A stretch of 64,000 nt of DNA from JACVRW01 sp963835705 (GTDB taxonomy: Bacteria > Actinomycetota > Thermoleophilia > Solirubrobacterales > Thermoleophilaceae): NCBI GenBank assembly GCA_963835705.1, contig CAWIGR010000022.1, positions 1-64,000 on the forward strand. The letters are read 5' to 3'. Both the position numbers and the translations under genes were made by a program. Each line of letters begins with the position of its first letter. Position 1 is the first letter of the stretch. Under the pieces are notes generated by a model that worked only from the letters and a program-made list of their open reading frames with translations, ran no database searches and had not been told where the DNA came from. Below, in pieces: positions 43,231 through 51,743 of the stretch.

Positions 43231-44295
43231 CTACTTGACCTCCGCGGGGATCTCCCCGACCTCGCCGGACGCCACCTGGTCGGTGATCTCCTTGACCTGG
43301 TCGGCGTACTGCTGGCCCTCCGGGCCGAGCTTGCCGAGGCCCACGCCGCCGTTCTCCACGGTGGCGATCACGTCGGTGCCGCCCTTGAAGTTGCCCGCCT
43401 GGGCGCGCTCCACGGCCTCGAACACGGCCACGTCGACCTTCTTCAGGGCGCTGGTGAGGATGTGGTCGCCCAGGTAGCCCTGGTCGGCGTCCACGCCGAT
43501 GCCCTGCACGCCCTCCTCCTTGGCCGCGTCGAGCGCGCCGAGGCCACAGCCGCCGGCCACCTGGAAGACGACCTTCGAGCCCTTCTGGATCTGGTCGAGC
43601 GCGATCTCCTTGCACTTCGCCTGGTCCACGAAGTCCTGCGAGTAGCCGTTGAGCGTCTCGACCTGCGGGAACGCCTTCTTGGCGCCCGCCTGGAAGCCCG
43701 CGATGTAGGCGTCCACCGGCGGGATCTTCTGCCCGCCGACGGTCGACACCGTGGTGGCGTTGTTGTCCTTCGCCCACAGGCCTGCGAGGTACCCGGCCAG
43801 GTAGCCCGCCTCGTTCTCGCGGAAGAGGAGCCCCTGCACGTTCTTGGGCTTGTCCTCCAGCGCGGCGGCCGGGAAGTCGATGATGGCGAAGTTGGCGTCC
43901 GGCAGCTGGGATGCCACGGTGTTCACGGCGTCCGCCATCAGGAAGCCGACCGGGATGATCAGGTCGAACTGCTGCTGGGCAAGCGTGGTGAGGTTGGGGA
44001 CGTAATCGCCGTTGGAGTTGGAGATCAGCACCCGCGTCTCCACGCCGAGCTCGCTCTCCGCCTGCTTGATGCCCTTGTTGGCGAGGGAGTTGAAGGAGCG
44101 GTCGTTGAGACCGCCGATGTCGGTTACGACGCCGGCCTTGATCGACTCGGCGGTCTGCTCCTCGCCGCCGCCGCCACCGCCGCCGCCTCCGTCGTCGTCA
44201 TCGTCGCCGCAAGCGGCCGCGCCCAGCGCGAGCGCGGCGAGCAGGCTCATGATCAAGAGCCGGAAGGTCTTACTCACAGTGCAAACACTCCTCAT
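43231..44295 (-). CDS. BMP-family nucleoside-binding lipoprotein
   Basis: 354 residues. Signal peptide with lipobox AAACG (LLIMSLLAALALGAAAC), then a low-complexity Asp/Gly linker. Basic membrane protein (Bmp/PnrA) fold: KAGVVTDIGGLNDRSFNSLA, FDLIIPVGFLMADAVNTVAS, NVQGLLFRENEAGYLAGYLA, VVFQVAGGCGLGALDAAKEE and GVQGIGVDADQGYLGDHILT. It captures nucleosides outside the membrane for the ABC transporter encoded just downstream (31-bp gap). Confidence 0.94.
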   Translation of the reverse strand: MRSVCTVSKTFRLLIMSLLAALALGAAACGDDDDDGGGGGGGGGEEQTAESIKAGVVTDIGGLNDRSFNSLANKGIKQAESELGVETRVLISNSNGDYVPNLTTLAQQQFDLIIPVGFLMADAVNTVASQLPDANFAIIDFPAAALEDKPKNVQGLLFRENEAGYLAGYLAGLWAKDNNATTVSTVGGQKIPPVDAYIAGFQAGAKKAFPQVETLNGYSQDFVDQAKCKEIALDQIQKGSKVVFQVAGGCGLGALDAAKEEGVQGIGVDADQGYLGDHILTSALKKVDVAVFEAVERAQAGNFKGGTDVIATVENGGVGLGKLGPEGQQYADQVKEITDQVASGEVGEIPAEVK

Positions 44296-44358
44296 TGCCA
44301 ATGCCGACCGGGATGGCCGGCGTGGGGCCACGAACCGGGCCACCCTACACCCTCTGCG

Positions 44359-45699
44359 TTAAGCGCTGTTTGAGCAACGAAGGACCTCCAACACGACCGG
44401 CGGCGCCTCCTCCGTGGCTGCCTCTCCGACCACGTAGGCCTCACGCAAAGCGGAGGCGCAGCGCTCCGCCGCGTCGGAGGAGGCCGCGTGCACCACCGCC
44501 AGCGGCCGCTCGCCCGCACCCACCCGCTCCCCGGGCGCCGCCACCTCGGTCAGCCCCACCGAGTGGTCCACCGGATCGCTCTCGCGCACCCGGCCGCCAC
44601 CAAGAGCCACAACGGCCAGCCCGACGGCCCGCACATCCACCGACGAAACGACCCCAGGCGACGCCGGCTCCACCTCCACCGTCATCGCTGCCGTCGGCAG
44701 GTGCCCGGCCGGCGCCTCGAGGAGATCGGAAGGCCCACCCAGCTCGGCGACCATGACCGCGAAGCGCTCTGCGGCGGCGCCACCATCCAGAGCGCGCTCC
44801 GCGGAGGCGCGGGCGGCCGAGGCATCCGCCGACACGCCCCCGAGCACCAGCAGCTCCGCGCTCAGCGCCAGCGTCACCTCCCGAAGCCGGCCGTCGAGCG
44901 ATCCGGGGTCGGTGAGGCCCGAGACGGACTCGAGCACCTCCACCGCATTCCCCGCCGTCCGCCCCAGCACCCGGTCCATGTCGGTCAACAGGGCCGAGGT
45001 CGGCAACCCGTTCCCCTGGGCCACCTCGACGATCGCCTGGGCGAGCTCGCGGGCGCCCTCCATCGTCGGCATGAACGCGCCCGACCCCGTCTTCACGTCC
45101 ATCACGAGCGCATCCAACCCGGCGGCCAGCTTCTTCGACAGGATCGAGGCGACGATCAGGTGGATCGACTCGACCGTGCCGGTGGCGTCGCGGATCGCGT
45201 AGAGGCGGCGGTCCGCCGGGGCCAGCTCCGCGGTCTGGCCCACGATGGCGCAGCCGGCGCGGACGACGGCGCGCCGGAACGCCTCGGGGTCGGGCGCGGT
45301 GTCGTAGCCCGGGATCGACTCGAGCTTGTCGAGCGTGCCGCCCGTGTGGCCCAGCCCGCGGCCGGAGATCATCGGCACGGCCCCGCCGCAGGCCGCCACG
45401 ATCGGCGCCAGCAGCAGGCTCACCTTGTCGCCCACGCCGCCGGTCGAGTGCTTGTCGAGCGCGGGCCCCGGCAGGCCGGCGTCCGACCAGTCGAGCACGT
45501 CGCCCGAGCGGGTCTTGGCGCCGGTGAGCGCGATGCGCTCGTCGGCGGTCATCCCCTGCAGCAGGATCGCCATCGCGAGGGCGCCGACCTGCGCGTCGCT
45601 GACCGAGCCGTCGGTGATGCCTGCCACCAGGAACTCGATCTCCTCCGCGGTCAGCTCGCCGCCGTCGCGCTTGCGGCGGATCAGCTCCGCGATCAGCAC
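44359..45699 (-). CDS. deoA: Thymidine phosphorylase
   Basis: 446 residues. Pyrimidine-nucleoside phosphorylase. GPALDKHSTGGVGDKVSLLL is the DKHSTGGVGDK signature (about 78-98); MISGRGLGHTGGTLDKLESI, IHLIVASILSKKLAAGLDAL and VMDVKTGSGAFMPT follow, all canonical. The C-terminal hammerhead domain includes RESDPVDHSVGLTEVAAPGE. GTG 45699 overlaps the upstream phosphorylase stop. The product (deoxy)ribose 1-phosphate feeds DeoB. Confidence 0.95.
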   Translation of the reverse strand: MLIAELIRRKRDGGELTAEEIEFLVAGITDGSVSDAQVGALAMAILLQGMTADERIALTGAKTRSGDVLDWSDAGLPGPALDKHSTGGVGDKVSLLLAPIVAACGGAVPMISGRGLGHTGGTLDKLESIPGYDTAPDPEAFRRAVVRAGCAIVGQTAELAPADRRLYAIRDATGTVESIHLIVASILSKKLAAGLDALVMDVKTGSGAFMPTMEGARELAQAIVEVAQGNGLPTSALLTDMDRVLGRTAGNAVEVLESVSGLTDPGSLDGRLREVTLALSAELLVLGGVSADASAARASAERALDGGAAAERFAVMVAELGGPSDLLEAPAGHLPTAAMTVEVEPASPGVVSSVDVRAVGLAVVALGGGRVRESDPVDHSVGLTEVAAPGERVGAGERPLAVVHAASSDAAERCASALREAYVVGEAATEEAPPVVLEVLRCSNSA

Positions 45700-46502
45700 G
45701 AGCGCTCCACGAAGCGGGTGATCAGCGGGGCCAGGTCGGCGGCGGCGCGGGCGGCGTCGCGCAGCGTCTGCTCGTGGCTGACGGGCTCGTCGCTCATGCC
45801 CTCGGCGAAGTTCGTGATCGCCGACACGGCGGACACCCGTAGCCCGCAGTGTCGGGCCACGATCGTCTCGTGGACGGTCGACATGCCGACGGCGTCGGCG
45901 CCCAGCGTGCGGAAGGCGCGGATCTCCGTCGGCGTCTCGAAGCTCGGGCCGCTCACGGCGAGGTAGATGCCCTCGGCCAGCTCGATCCCGAGCTCGTCCG
46001 CCGCCGCGCGCAGCCCTTTGCGGAGCTCCGGGTCGTAAGCGTCGCGCAGGCTTGTGAAGCGGTCGCCGAGCTCGTTCGCGTTGGGCCCGGTGAGCACGTT
46101 CACGCCGCTCATGTTGATGTGGTCGGTGATAAGCATGAGGCGTCCAGGCCCGAGCTCGGGGCGCAGCGAGCCGGCGGCGTTAGTGAGCACCAGGGTCTCG
46201 GCGCCCGCGGCGCGGAGAGCCCGGACCGGCGTGCGCACGAGATCGTGGTCGACCCCCTCGTACAGGTGGGCACGCCCTTGGAGCACCACCACCGGCACGT
46301 CCCCGACGAGCCCCGCCACGGCGGTGCCGCCGTGCCCCTCGACGCTCGGGCGCGGGAAGCCGGGGAGCTCGCCGTAGGGGATCTCGACCGGAGACTGGAC
46401 CGCGTCCGCGACGGCGCCGAGGCCCGAGCCAAGCACCACGCCCACGCGCGGCTGGAAGCCGGCGCGCTCGGTGAGGACGTTCGCGGCGTCGCGGTAGCTC
46501 AC
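45693..46502 (-). CDS. punA: Purine nucleoside phosphorylase, trimeric type
   Basis: 269 residues. PNP/MTAP family: VGVVLGSGLGAVADAVQ (phosphate loop), GFPRPSVEGHGGTAVAGLVG, VVLQGRAHLYEG, ETLVLTNAAGSLRPELGPGR, LMLITDHINMSGVNVLTGPN and MSTVHETIVARHCGLRVSAV. It cleaves inosine/guanosine to base plus ribose 1-phosphate. GTG 46502 overlaps the cytidine deaminase stop by 4 bp. The gene symbol follows the trimeric subfamily. Confidence 0.93.
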   Translation of the reverse strand: MSYRDAANVLTERAGFQPRVGVVLGSGLGAVADAVQSPVEIPYGELPGFPRPSVEGHGGTAVAGLVGDVPVVVLQGRAHLYEGVDHDLVRTPVRALRAAGAETLVLTNAAGSLRPELGPGRLMLITDHINMSGVNVLTGPNANELGDRFTSLRDAYDPELRKGLRAAADELGIELAEGIYLAVSGPSFETPTEIRAFRTLGADAVGMSTVHETIVARHCGLRVSAVSAITNFAEGMSDEPVSHEQTLRDAARAAADLAPLITRFVERSC

Positions 46503-47389
46503 GGCTCGAGATCGAAGGAGAGCGGGAACAGCTCGGCGAGGGTGAACGTCCTGTGCTCGCCGCCCGGGCGGCCGAGGTGGACGGGCGTGTCCGGGCCGGC
46601 GAATTCGGCGAGCCGCTGGCGGCAGCCGCCGCAGGGCGGGCAGAAGTCCATCTTCTCGGCCACGACCGCCACGGCCGCGATCTCGGTCTCCCCCGCCGCC
46701 ACGAGCGCTCCTATCGCCGACGTCTCGGCGCACTGGCCCTGGGGATACGAGGCGTTCTCGACGTTGGCGCCGGCGTAGACGGCGCCGCTCGGCGCACGCA
46801 GGGCCGCACCGACCTTGAACCGCGAGTAGGGGGCGTGCGCGTTGCGCATCGCGGCGTCGGCCGCCCGCAGCAGCATGCCGGGCGTGTCGAGCAGGAGGTC
46901 GGAGTAGCTTCCGGCGACCAGGGCGTCGTCGCCAACCTCCAGCTCGGCCCGCAGGCGGCTCACCCTGTCGTGCTCCGCCGCGAGGTCGGACCCCGCTTCG
47001 GCCACGGCCTCGAGCTCCAGGAAGCTGCCGAGCCCCTCCACGTCGTCGAGGTGGATGCGGACGTTCTCGTGGAGCAGCAGCCGGCGCCGCTTCTCCACGA
47101 CCACGAGGGTGCCGAGGGACGCGTCGAGGGCGGCGCGGAGCGCGTTGGCGTCGGCGACGGGCACGCGCCGGTACTCGCTCTCGCGAGCGCCGGACGCGTC
47201 GGCGCGCCGGTACTCGATCAGCTCGGCCTCCCCCGGCTCCTGCTCGCGGAGCTTCAGGCGCCCTCGCGCGCGCGAGAAGTACGTGTCGGTCTGGGCGATC
47301 TCCCCGTGGTCCTCCGCGCCGAGGCCGAGCGCGAGCTCGAGCGTGCGCGCGGGCTGCGGGTCGCGCGCCTTGAACTCGATGTTTCGCAT
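46499..47389 (-). CDS. CYTH domain-cytidine deaminase fusion protein
   Basis: 296 residues. The N-terminal half (1-165) is a CYTH/class IV cyclase-type tunnel domain: MRNIEFKARDPQPARTLELA, TDTYFSRARGRLKLREQEPG, LVVVEKRRRLLLHENVRIHL and DDVEGLGSFLELEAV. The C-terminal half (172-296) is cytidine deaminase: HAPYSRFKVGAALRAPSG, ANVENASYPQGQCAETSAIG with zinc Cys 220 and catalytic Glu 222, and PPCGGC with Cys 253/256. The joined protein is read continuously. It heads the salvage operon and would deaminate (deoxy)cytidine to (deoxy)uridine. The CYTH role, possibly binding a polyphosphate or nucleotide, is unknown. Confidence 0.9.
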   Translation of the reverse strand: MRNIEFKARDPQPARTLELALGLGAEDHGEIAQTDTYFSRARGRLKLREQEPGEAELIEYRRADASGARESEYRRVPVADANALRAALDASLGTLVVVEKRRRLLLHENVRIHLDDVEGLGSFLELEAVAEAGSDLAAEHDRVSRLRAELEVGDDALVAGSYSDLLLDTPGMLLRAADAAMRNAHAPYSRFKVGAALRAPSGAVYAGANVENASYPQGQCAETSAIGALVAAGETEIAAVAVVAEKMDFCPPCGGCRQRLAEFAGPDTPVHLGRPGGEHRTFTLAELFPLSFDLEP

Positions 47390-47468
47390 GGATGGGGCCA
47401 AGCCCGGGCGAGGCTATACCGTCCGCTCACGCTCGGCCGAGCCGAGCGTTCCCGGCTATCGTGGCGCC

Positions 47469-48098
47469 ATGCCGCAGCGACTTGTCGTCGTCGACCACCC
47501 CGTCCTCGCCGACCGGCTCACCGTCATGCGCGACCGCTCCACCGGCCACGGCGAGTTCCGCCAAGCCCTGTTCGAGGCCTCCGCGATCCTCGCCGTGGAG
47601 GCCGCCCGGGAGCTGCCGGTGAACGAGGTCTCGCTCGAGACACCGCTCGAGCCGACCACCGGCAGCCGCCTGCCGAGCGAGATCACGATCGTCCCGGTGC
47701 TGCGCGCCGGCCTCGGCATGGTGGACGGCTTCCTGCGCCTGTTGCCCGGCGCACGGGTCGGGCACGTGGGCGTGTACCGCGACGAGGAGCAACACCGTCC
47801 GGTCGACTACTACGAGCGCCTGCCGCCCGGCCTCGCCGAGTCGCACGTGTTCGTGGTCGACCCCATGCTCGCGACCGGCGGCAGCGCGGTGCATGCGCTC
47901 GACCGGCTGAAGAGCGCGGGCGCCACGCGACTGGGGCTGGTTTGCCTGGTGGTGGCGCCGGAGGGCCTGAAGGCGGTCGAGGAGCACCATCCCGACGTGA
48001 TCGTCTGGGCAGCGGCGGTGGACCGGGAGCTCGACGACAACGCTTACATCAGGCCCGGCCTTGGCGACGCCGGAGACCGGGTGTTCGGCACCGCCTGA
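47469..48098 (+). CDS. upp: Uracil phosphoribosyltransferase
   Basis: 209 residues. It converts uracil plus PRPP to UMP. DHPVLADRLTVMRDRSTGHG is the N-terminal family segment; EITIVPVLRAGLGMVDGFLR binds PRPP; VFVVDPMLATGGSAVHALDR is the PRPP loop; VVAPEGLKAVEEHHPDVIVW and DDNAYIRPGLGDAGDRVFGT form the uracil site. ATG 47469 lies 79 bp from the divergent CYTH-deaminase start, so both arms of the salvage locus share a control region. Confidence 0.96.
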   Translation: MPQRLVVVDHPVLADRLTVMRDRSTGHGEFRQALFEASAILAVEAARELPVNEVSLETPLEPTTGSRLPSEITIVPVLRAGLGMVDGFLRLLPGARVGHVGVYRDEEQHRPVDYYERLPPGLAESHVFVVDPMLATGGSAVHALDRLKSAGATRLGLVCLVVAPEGLKAVEEHHPDVIVWAAAVDRELDDNAYIRPGLGDAGDRVFGTA

Positions 48099-48107
48099 AG
48101 GCAGCGC

Positions 48108-48154
48108 CGCCACGCCGGGCGGAAACGGGTGACCGCCCCGCCCGGCGTGTGGCG
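48108..48154. terminator. Bidirectional hairpin between upp and a convergent gene
   Basis: CGCCACGCCGGGCGG (48108-48122) pairs with the complementary run at 48138-48154, with a 2-nt bulge. The strong stem lies 10 bp after upp and 9 bp from the stop of the convergent gene; it should end both transcripts. Confidence 0.6.
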
Positions 48155-48162
48155 TGTCGCTA

Positions 48163-49020
48163 CTACCTCCTCGCTGCGCCCACCGGAGCGTCACCCAGAC
48201 CGAGCGCGGCCAGGATGCGCTGCAGGTCCAGGTTCGAGAGTCCTCCGCTGAGGTCTCCCAGCCCGAGGCTGTTCAGCAGGTTCTGCAGGGCCGCGTCGTC
48301 GATGCTCACACCGAGGCCCTGCAGTAGCCCCTGGAGCTGCTGCAGCGATGTGATGCCATCGCCGCCGGCCAGCCCGCAGAGCAGGTCACCGAGCAAGCCC
48401 TCGCCTGGCAGGGCGGTGATTCTCACCACCACCGGATCCTGCCTCGTCCGGCCGTAGAGGTCGACGACCAGTCCGAGCAGGTCGAGATGCAGCGGCCCCA
48501 GCACCAGCCTCAGCACCTGGCACGAGGTCTGCTGGGCCGCCCTCACGGGGACCTCCGTCGAGGCCACGTTGAGCGACCGGCCATCGAGCCGTGAGTTCAT
48601 CGCCCGGGCCACGCGCGGGAACCGGACCTCGGCTCGCGCCAGAGCGCAGAACAGGTTCCCCAGCACCCGGCCTCGGCGGGCATAGACGTCGAGGCTGATA
48701 TGCGATGTCTGCACCCGGACGCCGAGGAGCTCGAGGGTCAGCGGCGCGAGCCGCAGCGTCAGGACGTCGCACCGGCCGGCCTGTTGCCTCGCTGCGACAC
48801 GAAAACGCACGTTCGAGGTGTCGCGGTTCGCCCTTCCGCCGGACCGAAGCCTGCCGGTAAGGGTCCCGTTGGCGACCACTCCGTTCTGCGTGGCGGCGAA
48901 GCTGGTGATCTTGACCTTCATCGACAGCTTCCCGCTGGCGGTGCCGGCCGACGCAGGTGTCGCCGTCATCAGTGCGACCGCCACCACGGCCGCGAGCAGC
49001 GTGAGAATCCTTCTCATCAT
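48163..49020 (-). CDS. Secreted protein with internal duplication, unknown function
   Basis: 285 residues. Signal peptide MMRRILTLLAAVVAVALMTA, cleaved near ASA-GT. The mature protein has two related segments: CDVLTLRLAPLTLELLGVRV followed by GRVLGNLFCALA, and CQVLRLVLGPLHLDLLGLVV followed by GEGLLGDLLCGLAGG. Each has two Cys at matching positions, suggesting a disulfide in each repeat. The C-terminal part is Leu/Gly-rich (LQQLQGLLQGLGVSIDDAAL). It is exported to the cell surface or medium. No family with known function was recognised. Confidence 0.8.
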   Translation of the reverse strand: MMRRILTLLAAVVAVALMTATPASAGTASGKLSMKVKITSFAATQNGVVANGTLTGRLRSGGRANRDTSNVRFRVAARQQAGRCDVLTLRLAPLTLELLGVRVQTSHISLDVYARRGRVLGNLFCALARAEVRFPRVARAMNSRLDGRSLNVASTEVPVRAAQQTSCQVLRLVLGPLHLDLLGLVVDLYGRTRQDPVVVRITALPGEGLLGDLLCGLAGGDGITSLQQLQGLLQGLGVSIDDAALQNLLNSLGLGDLSGGLSNLDLQRILAALGLGDAPVGAARR

Positions 49021-49090
49021 CCGCCCCTTTCTGCCCCTGTCAGGGCTTTTGGATGGCGATCCGCTACCCAGGACCCGCCGAGCTGAAGCA

Positions 49091-50344
49091 CTACGGCCCG
49101 AGCGAGCGGGCGCTCAAGGCGACCTCACGGCCGCTCCCCTCGCGCGCGGCGAAGCGCTCTCCGACGGCCACGCCCGCGACCCAGACGATCTCTCCGCCGG
49201 ACTCGACCACGGGGAGGCTGCGGCGGAGCGCCCGCGGGACCTTGCGGTCGGTGAACAGGTCCTGGAGCGTCTTCGTGCCACCTAGGCCGGCGGGCCGCAT
49301 GCGGTCGCCCTCGCGCCAGGCGCGGACGGTTGCGGTGGGGCCGAGGCCCGTCACGCTCACGTCGCCGCCGGCACCGAGCCTCGCCTCCACCTCCCAGCCG
49401 CCGAAGCGCACCCGGCCGGGCACGCTCAGCTCCACCGGCTCCGGCACAGTCTCCTCGCGCGCGTGTGTGAAGCGAAGCGTCCCGTACTCGGCCACCGCGC
49501 GGAGGCCGCCGCCGAGATCGAGCGACTTGGTGCCGCGCTCGTCGAGCTCCAGCACGGATTCCGGGACGGGCCGGTCCCCGGCCAGCCGGCGCAGCACGAG
49601 CCGCCGCAGGGCCGGCGGGTGCTCGCGGAGGGCCGCCAGCGACACCGCCGGGCCGCCGCCCAGCTCCTCGAGCGCCTCGGACACCGCGGCGTCGATCAGC
49701 TCGGCCTCCTCGCGCAGCTGGCGCGCGGTCTCGGCGATCGTCCGCTCCGGCGCCGGGCCGACAGTCCGGAGCGCGTCGAGGAGGTCGTGGCGCACGCGGG
49801 CGCGTGCGAAGCGGCGGTCTGCGTTGGAGGGATCCTCACGCCACTCGAGCGAGCGGGCCCGGAGGTAGTCGCGCACCTCCTCCCGGGTCACCTCCAGCAG
49901 CGGCCGCACCAGCCGGCCGCGGCGCGGCGCCATCCCGAGCAGCGCCCGCGAGCCGGGCGAGACGGCCAGCCGGTAGAGCACCGTCTCGGCCTGGTCGGAG
50001 GCGGTATGGGCGGCGGCGTGGTCGCCGTCGGCGAGCGACTCGGCGAGCGCGTAGCGCGCCTCGCGGGCGCGTTCCTGCAGGTTGCCTCCCTCGGGCAGCT
50101 CGAGCCTCTCCGCGTGCAGGGGCACGCCCAGCCGCCCGCACAGGGCGCGCACGAACTCCTCGTCCTCGTCGGCTCCGGGACGCAGCCCGTAGTTCACGTG
50201 CAGCGCGGACACGCTCGCGCCGAGCCGCAGCGCCACGTCGAGCAGGCAGACGGAGTCGCCGCCGCCCGACAACAGCACGAGGAGGGGCGCCCCGGTGGGC
50301 ACCAGCCCGCTCGCCCGCGCCGCCTCGAGCGGCCGCTCGCTCAT
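49091..50344 (-). CDS. tilS: tRNA(Ile)-lysidine synthetase
   Basis: 417 residues. It modifies the CAU anticodon of tRNA-Ile2 so that it reads AUA. The PP-loop is LLVLLSGGGDSVCLLDVALR (SGGxDS at 26-31). Further: VSALHVNYGLRPGADEDEEF, AAAHTASDQAETVLYRL, LVRPLLEVTREEVRDYLRAR and EDPSNADRRFARARVRHDLL, all TilS-specific. The C-terminal domain includes TKTLQDLFTDRKVPRALRRS. ATG 50344 overlaps the cyclase stop (ATGA). hpt and ftsH, its usual neighbours, lie 17 kb further down the same strand. Confidence 0.94.
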   Translation of the reverse strand: MSERPLEAARASGLVPTGAPLLVLLSGGGDSVCLLDVALRLGASVSALHVNYGLRPGADEDEEFVRALCGRLGVPLHAERLELPEGGNLQERAREARYALAESLADGDHAAAHTASDQAETVLYRLAVSPGSRALLGMAPRRGRLVRPLLEVTREEVRDYLRARSLEWREDPSNADRRFARARVRHDLLDALRTVGPAPERTIAETARQLREEAELIDAAVSEALEELGGGPAVSLAALREHPPALRRLVLRRLAGDRPVPESVLELDERGTKSLDLGGGLRAVAEYGTLRFTHAREETVPEPVELSVPGRVRFGGWEVEARLGAGGDVSVTGLGPTATVRAWREGDRMRPAGLGGTKTLQDLFTDRKVPRALRRSLPVVESGGEIVWVAGVAVGERFAAREGSGREVALSARSLGP

Positions 50345-51537
50345 TCGCCCGGGGCCGAGGCGCGGCAGAGCTGGCGCGGCTCGTCGAAGCCCTTCAGCTT
50401 CACGTCGCCGATCGCCTCGAAGCGCAGGTGCGCCGTGCCGGACACCGCCTCCACCACGGAGTCCGTCACGAGCACCTCGCCGCCGCGGGCGCGCGCCACC
50501 ACGCGCGAGGCGAGGTTGACCTCGCGGCCGAAGTAGTCGCCGTCGCGGTACAGCGTGCTGCCGAAGTTGATGCCAATGCGCGGCTGGGGCCGCTCCTCGA
50601 CCGACCCGAGGAAGCCCACGGCCCAGTCCACCAAGGCGCCGACGTCGGTGCCCACGACCATCACCTCGTCGCCGATCGTCTTGACCACGCGCGCGTCGTC
50701 GGGCAGCGTGTGCGTGACGCCCTCCACGAAGCGCTCCACCGACGACAGCGCCTCCTCCTCCCCCTCCTCCTCGGTGAAGCGCGTGTAGCCCGCGAGGTCG
50801 GCGAAGGCGATCGCGACCCTCACCCGCCCGGCGGCCGACTCGTCGTCGTCCAGCTCGGTCTCCATGTGGCCGACCACGTCCTGGGCCACGAAGTGCTGGA
50901 GGAAGCGCGTGTGCACGTAGTCCATCAGCGGCGAGGCGACCGGCAGTAGGTCGCGCGCCAGGCCCTCCATCTCCTCGGCCATCTCGAGCCCGGGCACGCC
51001 CTCGCGCATCAGCGGCTCGTGCACGTACAGGTGGAAGAGGCGCACCTCCGCGTCGGCGATCTGCGCCAGCGACTGTCCGTACACCCGGCAGAGCTGGAGG
51101 AACGCGACGAGCGGGAAGCCCGCCGCCAGGACAGAGGAGACGTAGCGAAGCGCCTCGAGGTCCTCGTCCGTCAGCTCGTCGAGCGCCGACGGGGGCAGTC
51201 CGATGCTCGCCCAGAAGCGCTCGATCAGGGCGGACTCGAGGCCGGTCTCGTACGCCGCGTCGTCCAAGGACCACTTCGCTCGCTCGTCGCCGAAGAGCGA
51301 CTCGACGTAGCCGTATGCCAGCCGGCCCTGCCTGCCCGCCTCGCGGATCTGGTCGAGCCGGTGGCCGCGCTCCCGCAGCCGGGCCACGATGCGGGCGTGC
51401 GCCACAGCCGCCTCGGTCCACTCGCGGGCGCCGTCCACCTCCGGGATCACCCCGGACTCCGCCCAGCGCCTGAGGGTGGCGGGTGACACGCCGACTCGCT
51501 CGGCGGCCTCCTTCAGCGTGAGGGTTCGGTCGCCCAT
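50341..51537 (-). CDS. MerR-type HTH/regulatory domain/class III adenylate cyclase fusion
   Basis: 398 residues. Residues 1-70 form a MerR-like winged helix (LTLKEAAERVGVSPATLRRW, RLRERGHRLDQIREA). The middle (about 85-210; YETGLESALIERFWASIGLP, LVAFLQLCRVYGQSLAQIAD) resembles the Ad_Cy_reg pH-sensing domain known from mycobacterial Rv1264. The catalytic domain has metal Asp residues in IAFADLAGYTRFTEEEGEEE and KTIGDEVMVVGTD, and NFGSTLYRDGDYFGREVNLA. It should make cAMP (or cGMP). ATG 51537 fits the HTH start; tilS follows with a 4-bp overlap. Confidence 0.88.
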   Translation of the reverse strand: MGDRTLTLKEAAERVGVSPATLRRWAESGVIPEVDGAREWTEAAVAHARIVARLRERGHRLDQIREAGRQGRLAYGYVESLFGDERAKWSLDDAAYETGLESALIERFWASIGLPPSALDELTDEDLEALRYVSSVLAAGFPLVAFLQLCRVYGQSLAQIADAEVRLFHLYVHEPLMREGVPGLEMAEEMEGLARDLLPVASPLMDYVHTRFLQHFVAQDVVGHMETELDDDESAAGRVRVAIAFADLAGYTRFTEEEGEEEALSSVERFVEGVTHTLPDDARVVKTIGDEVMVVGTDVGALVDWAVGFLGSVEERPQPRIGINFGSTLYRDGDYFGREVNLASRVVARARGGEVLVTDSVVEAVSGTAHLRFEAIGDVKLKGFDEPRQLCRASAPGE

Positions 51538-51743
51538 CCGACCAGGATTGTGACCCTCAGATCGCAACGGCGGAGTGGAAGGGTCACTCCGCCGCCACGC
51601 GCGGGCGTACCGGCCCGCATCGTAGGCCGGTGGAACCGAGGGCCCTACCGGTCTCTACAAGCTCGCCGCCTATCTTTGCGCGCCCGGCGTAAGCAGTCAA
51701 CCACCGGGGTAGTATCGCGTCGCCCAATGAGTGGAGGGGTCCC

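Noticed and set aside
40406..43777. 1,123-residue frame spanning permease, ATPase and lipoprotein genes
   Set aside because: Only its C-terminal 422 residues are the permease; upstream it is the wrong frame of the ATPase gene.
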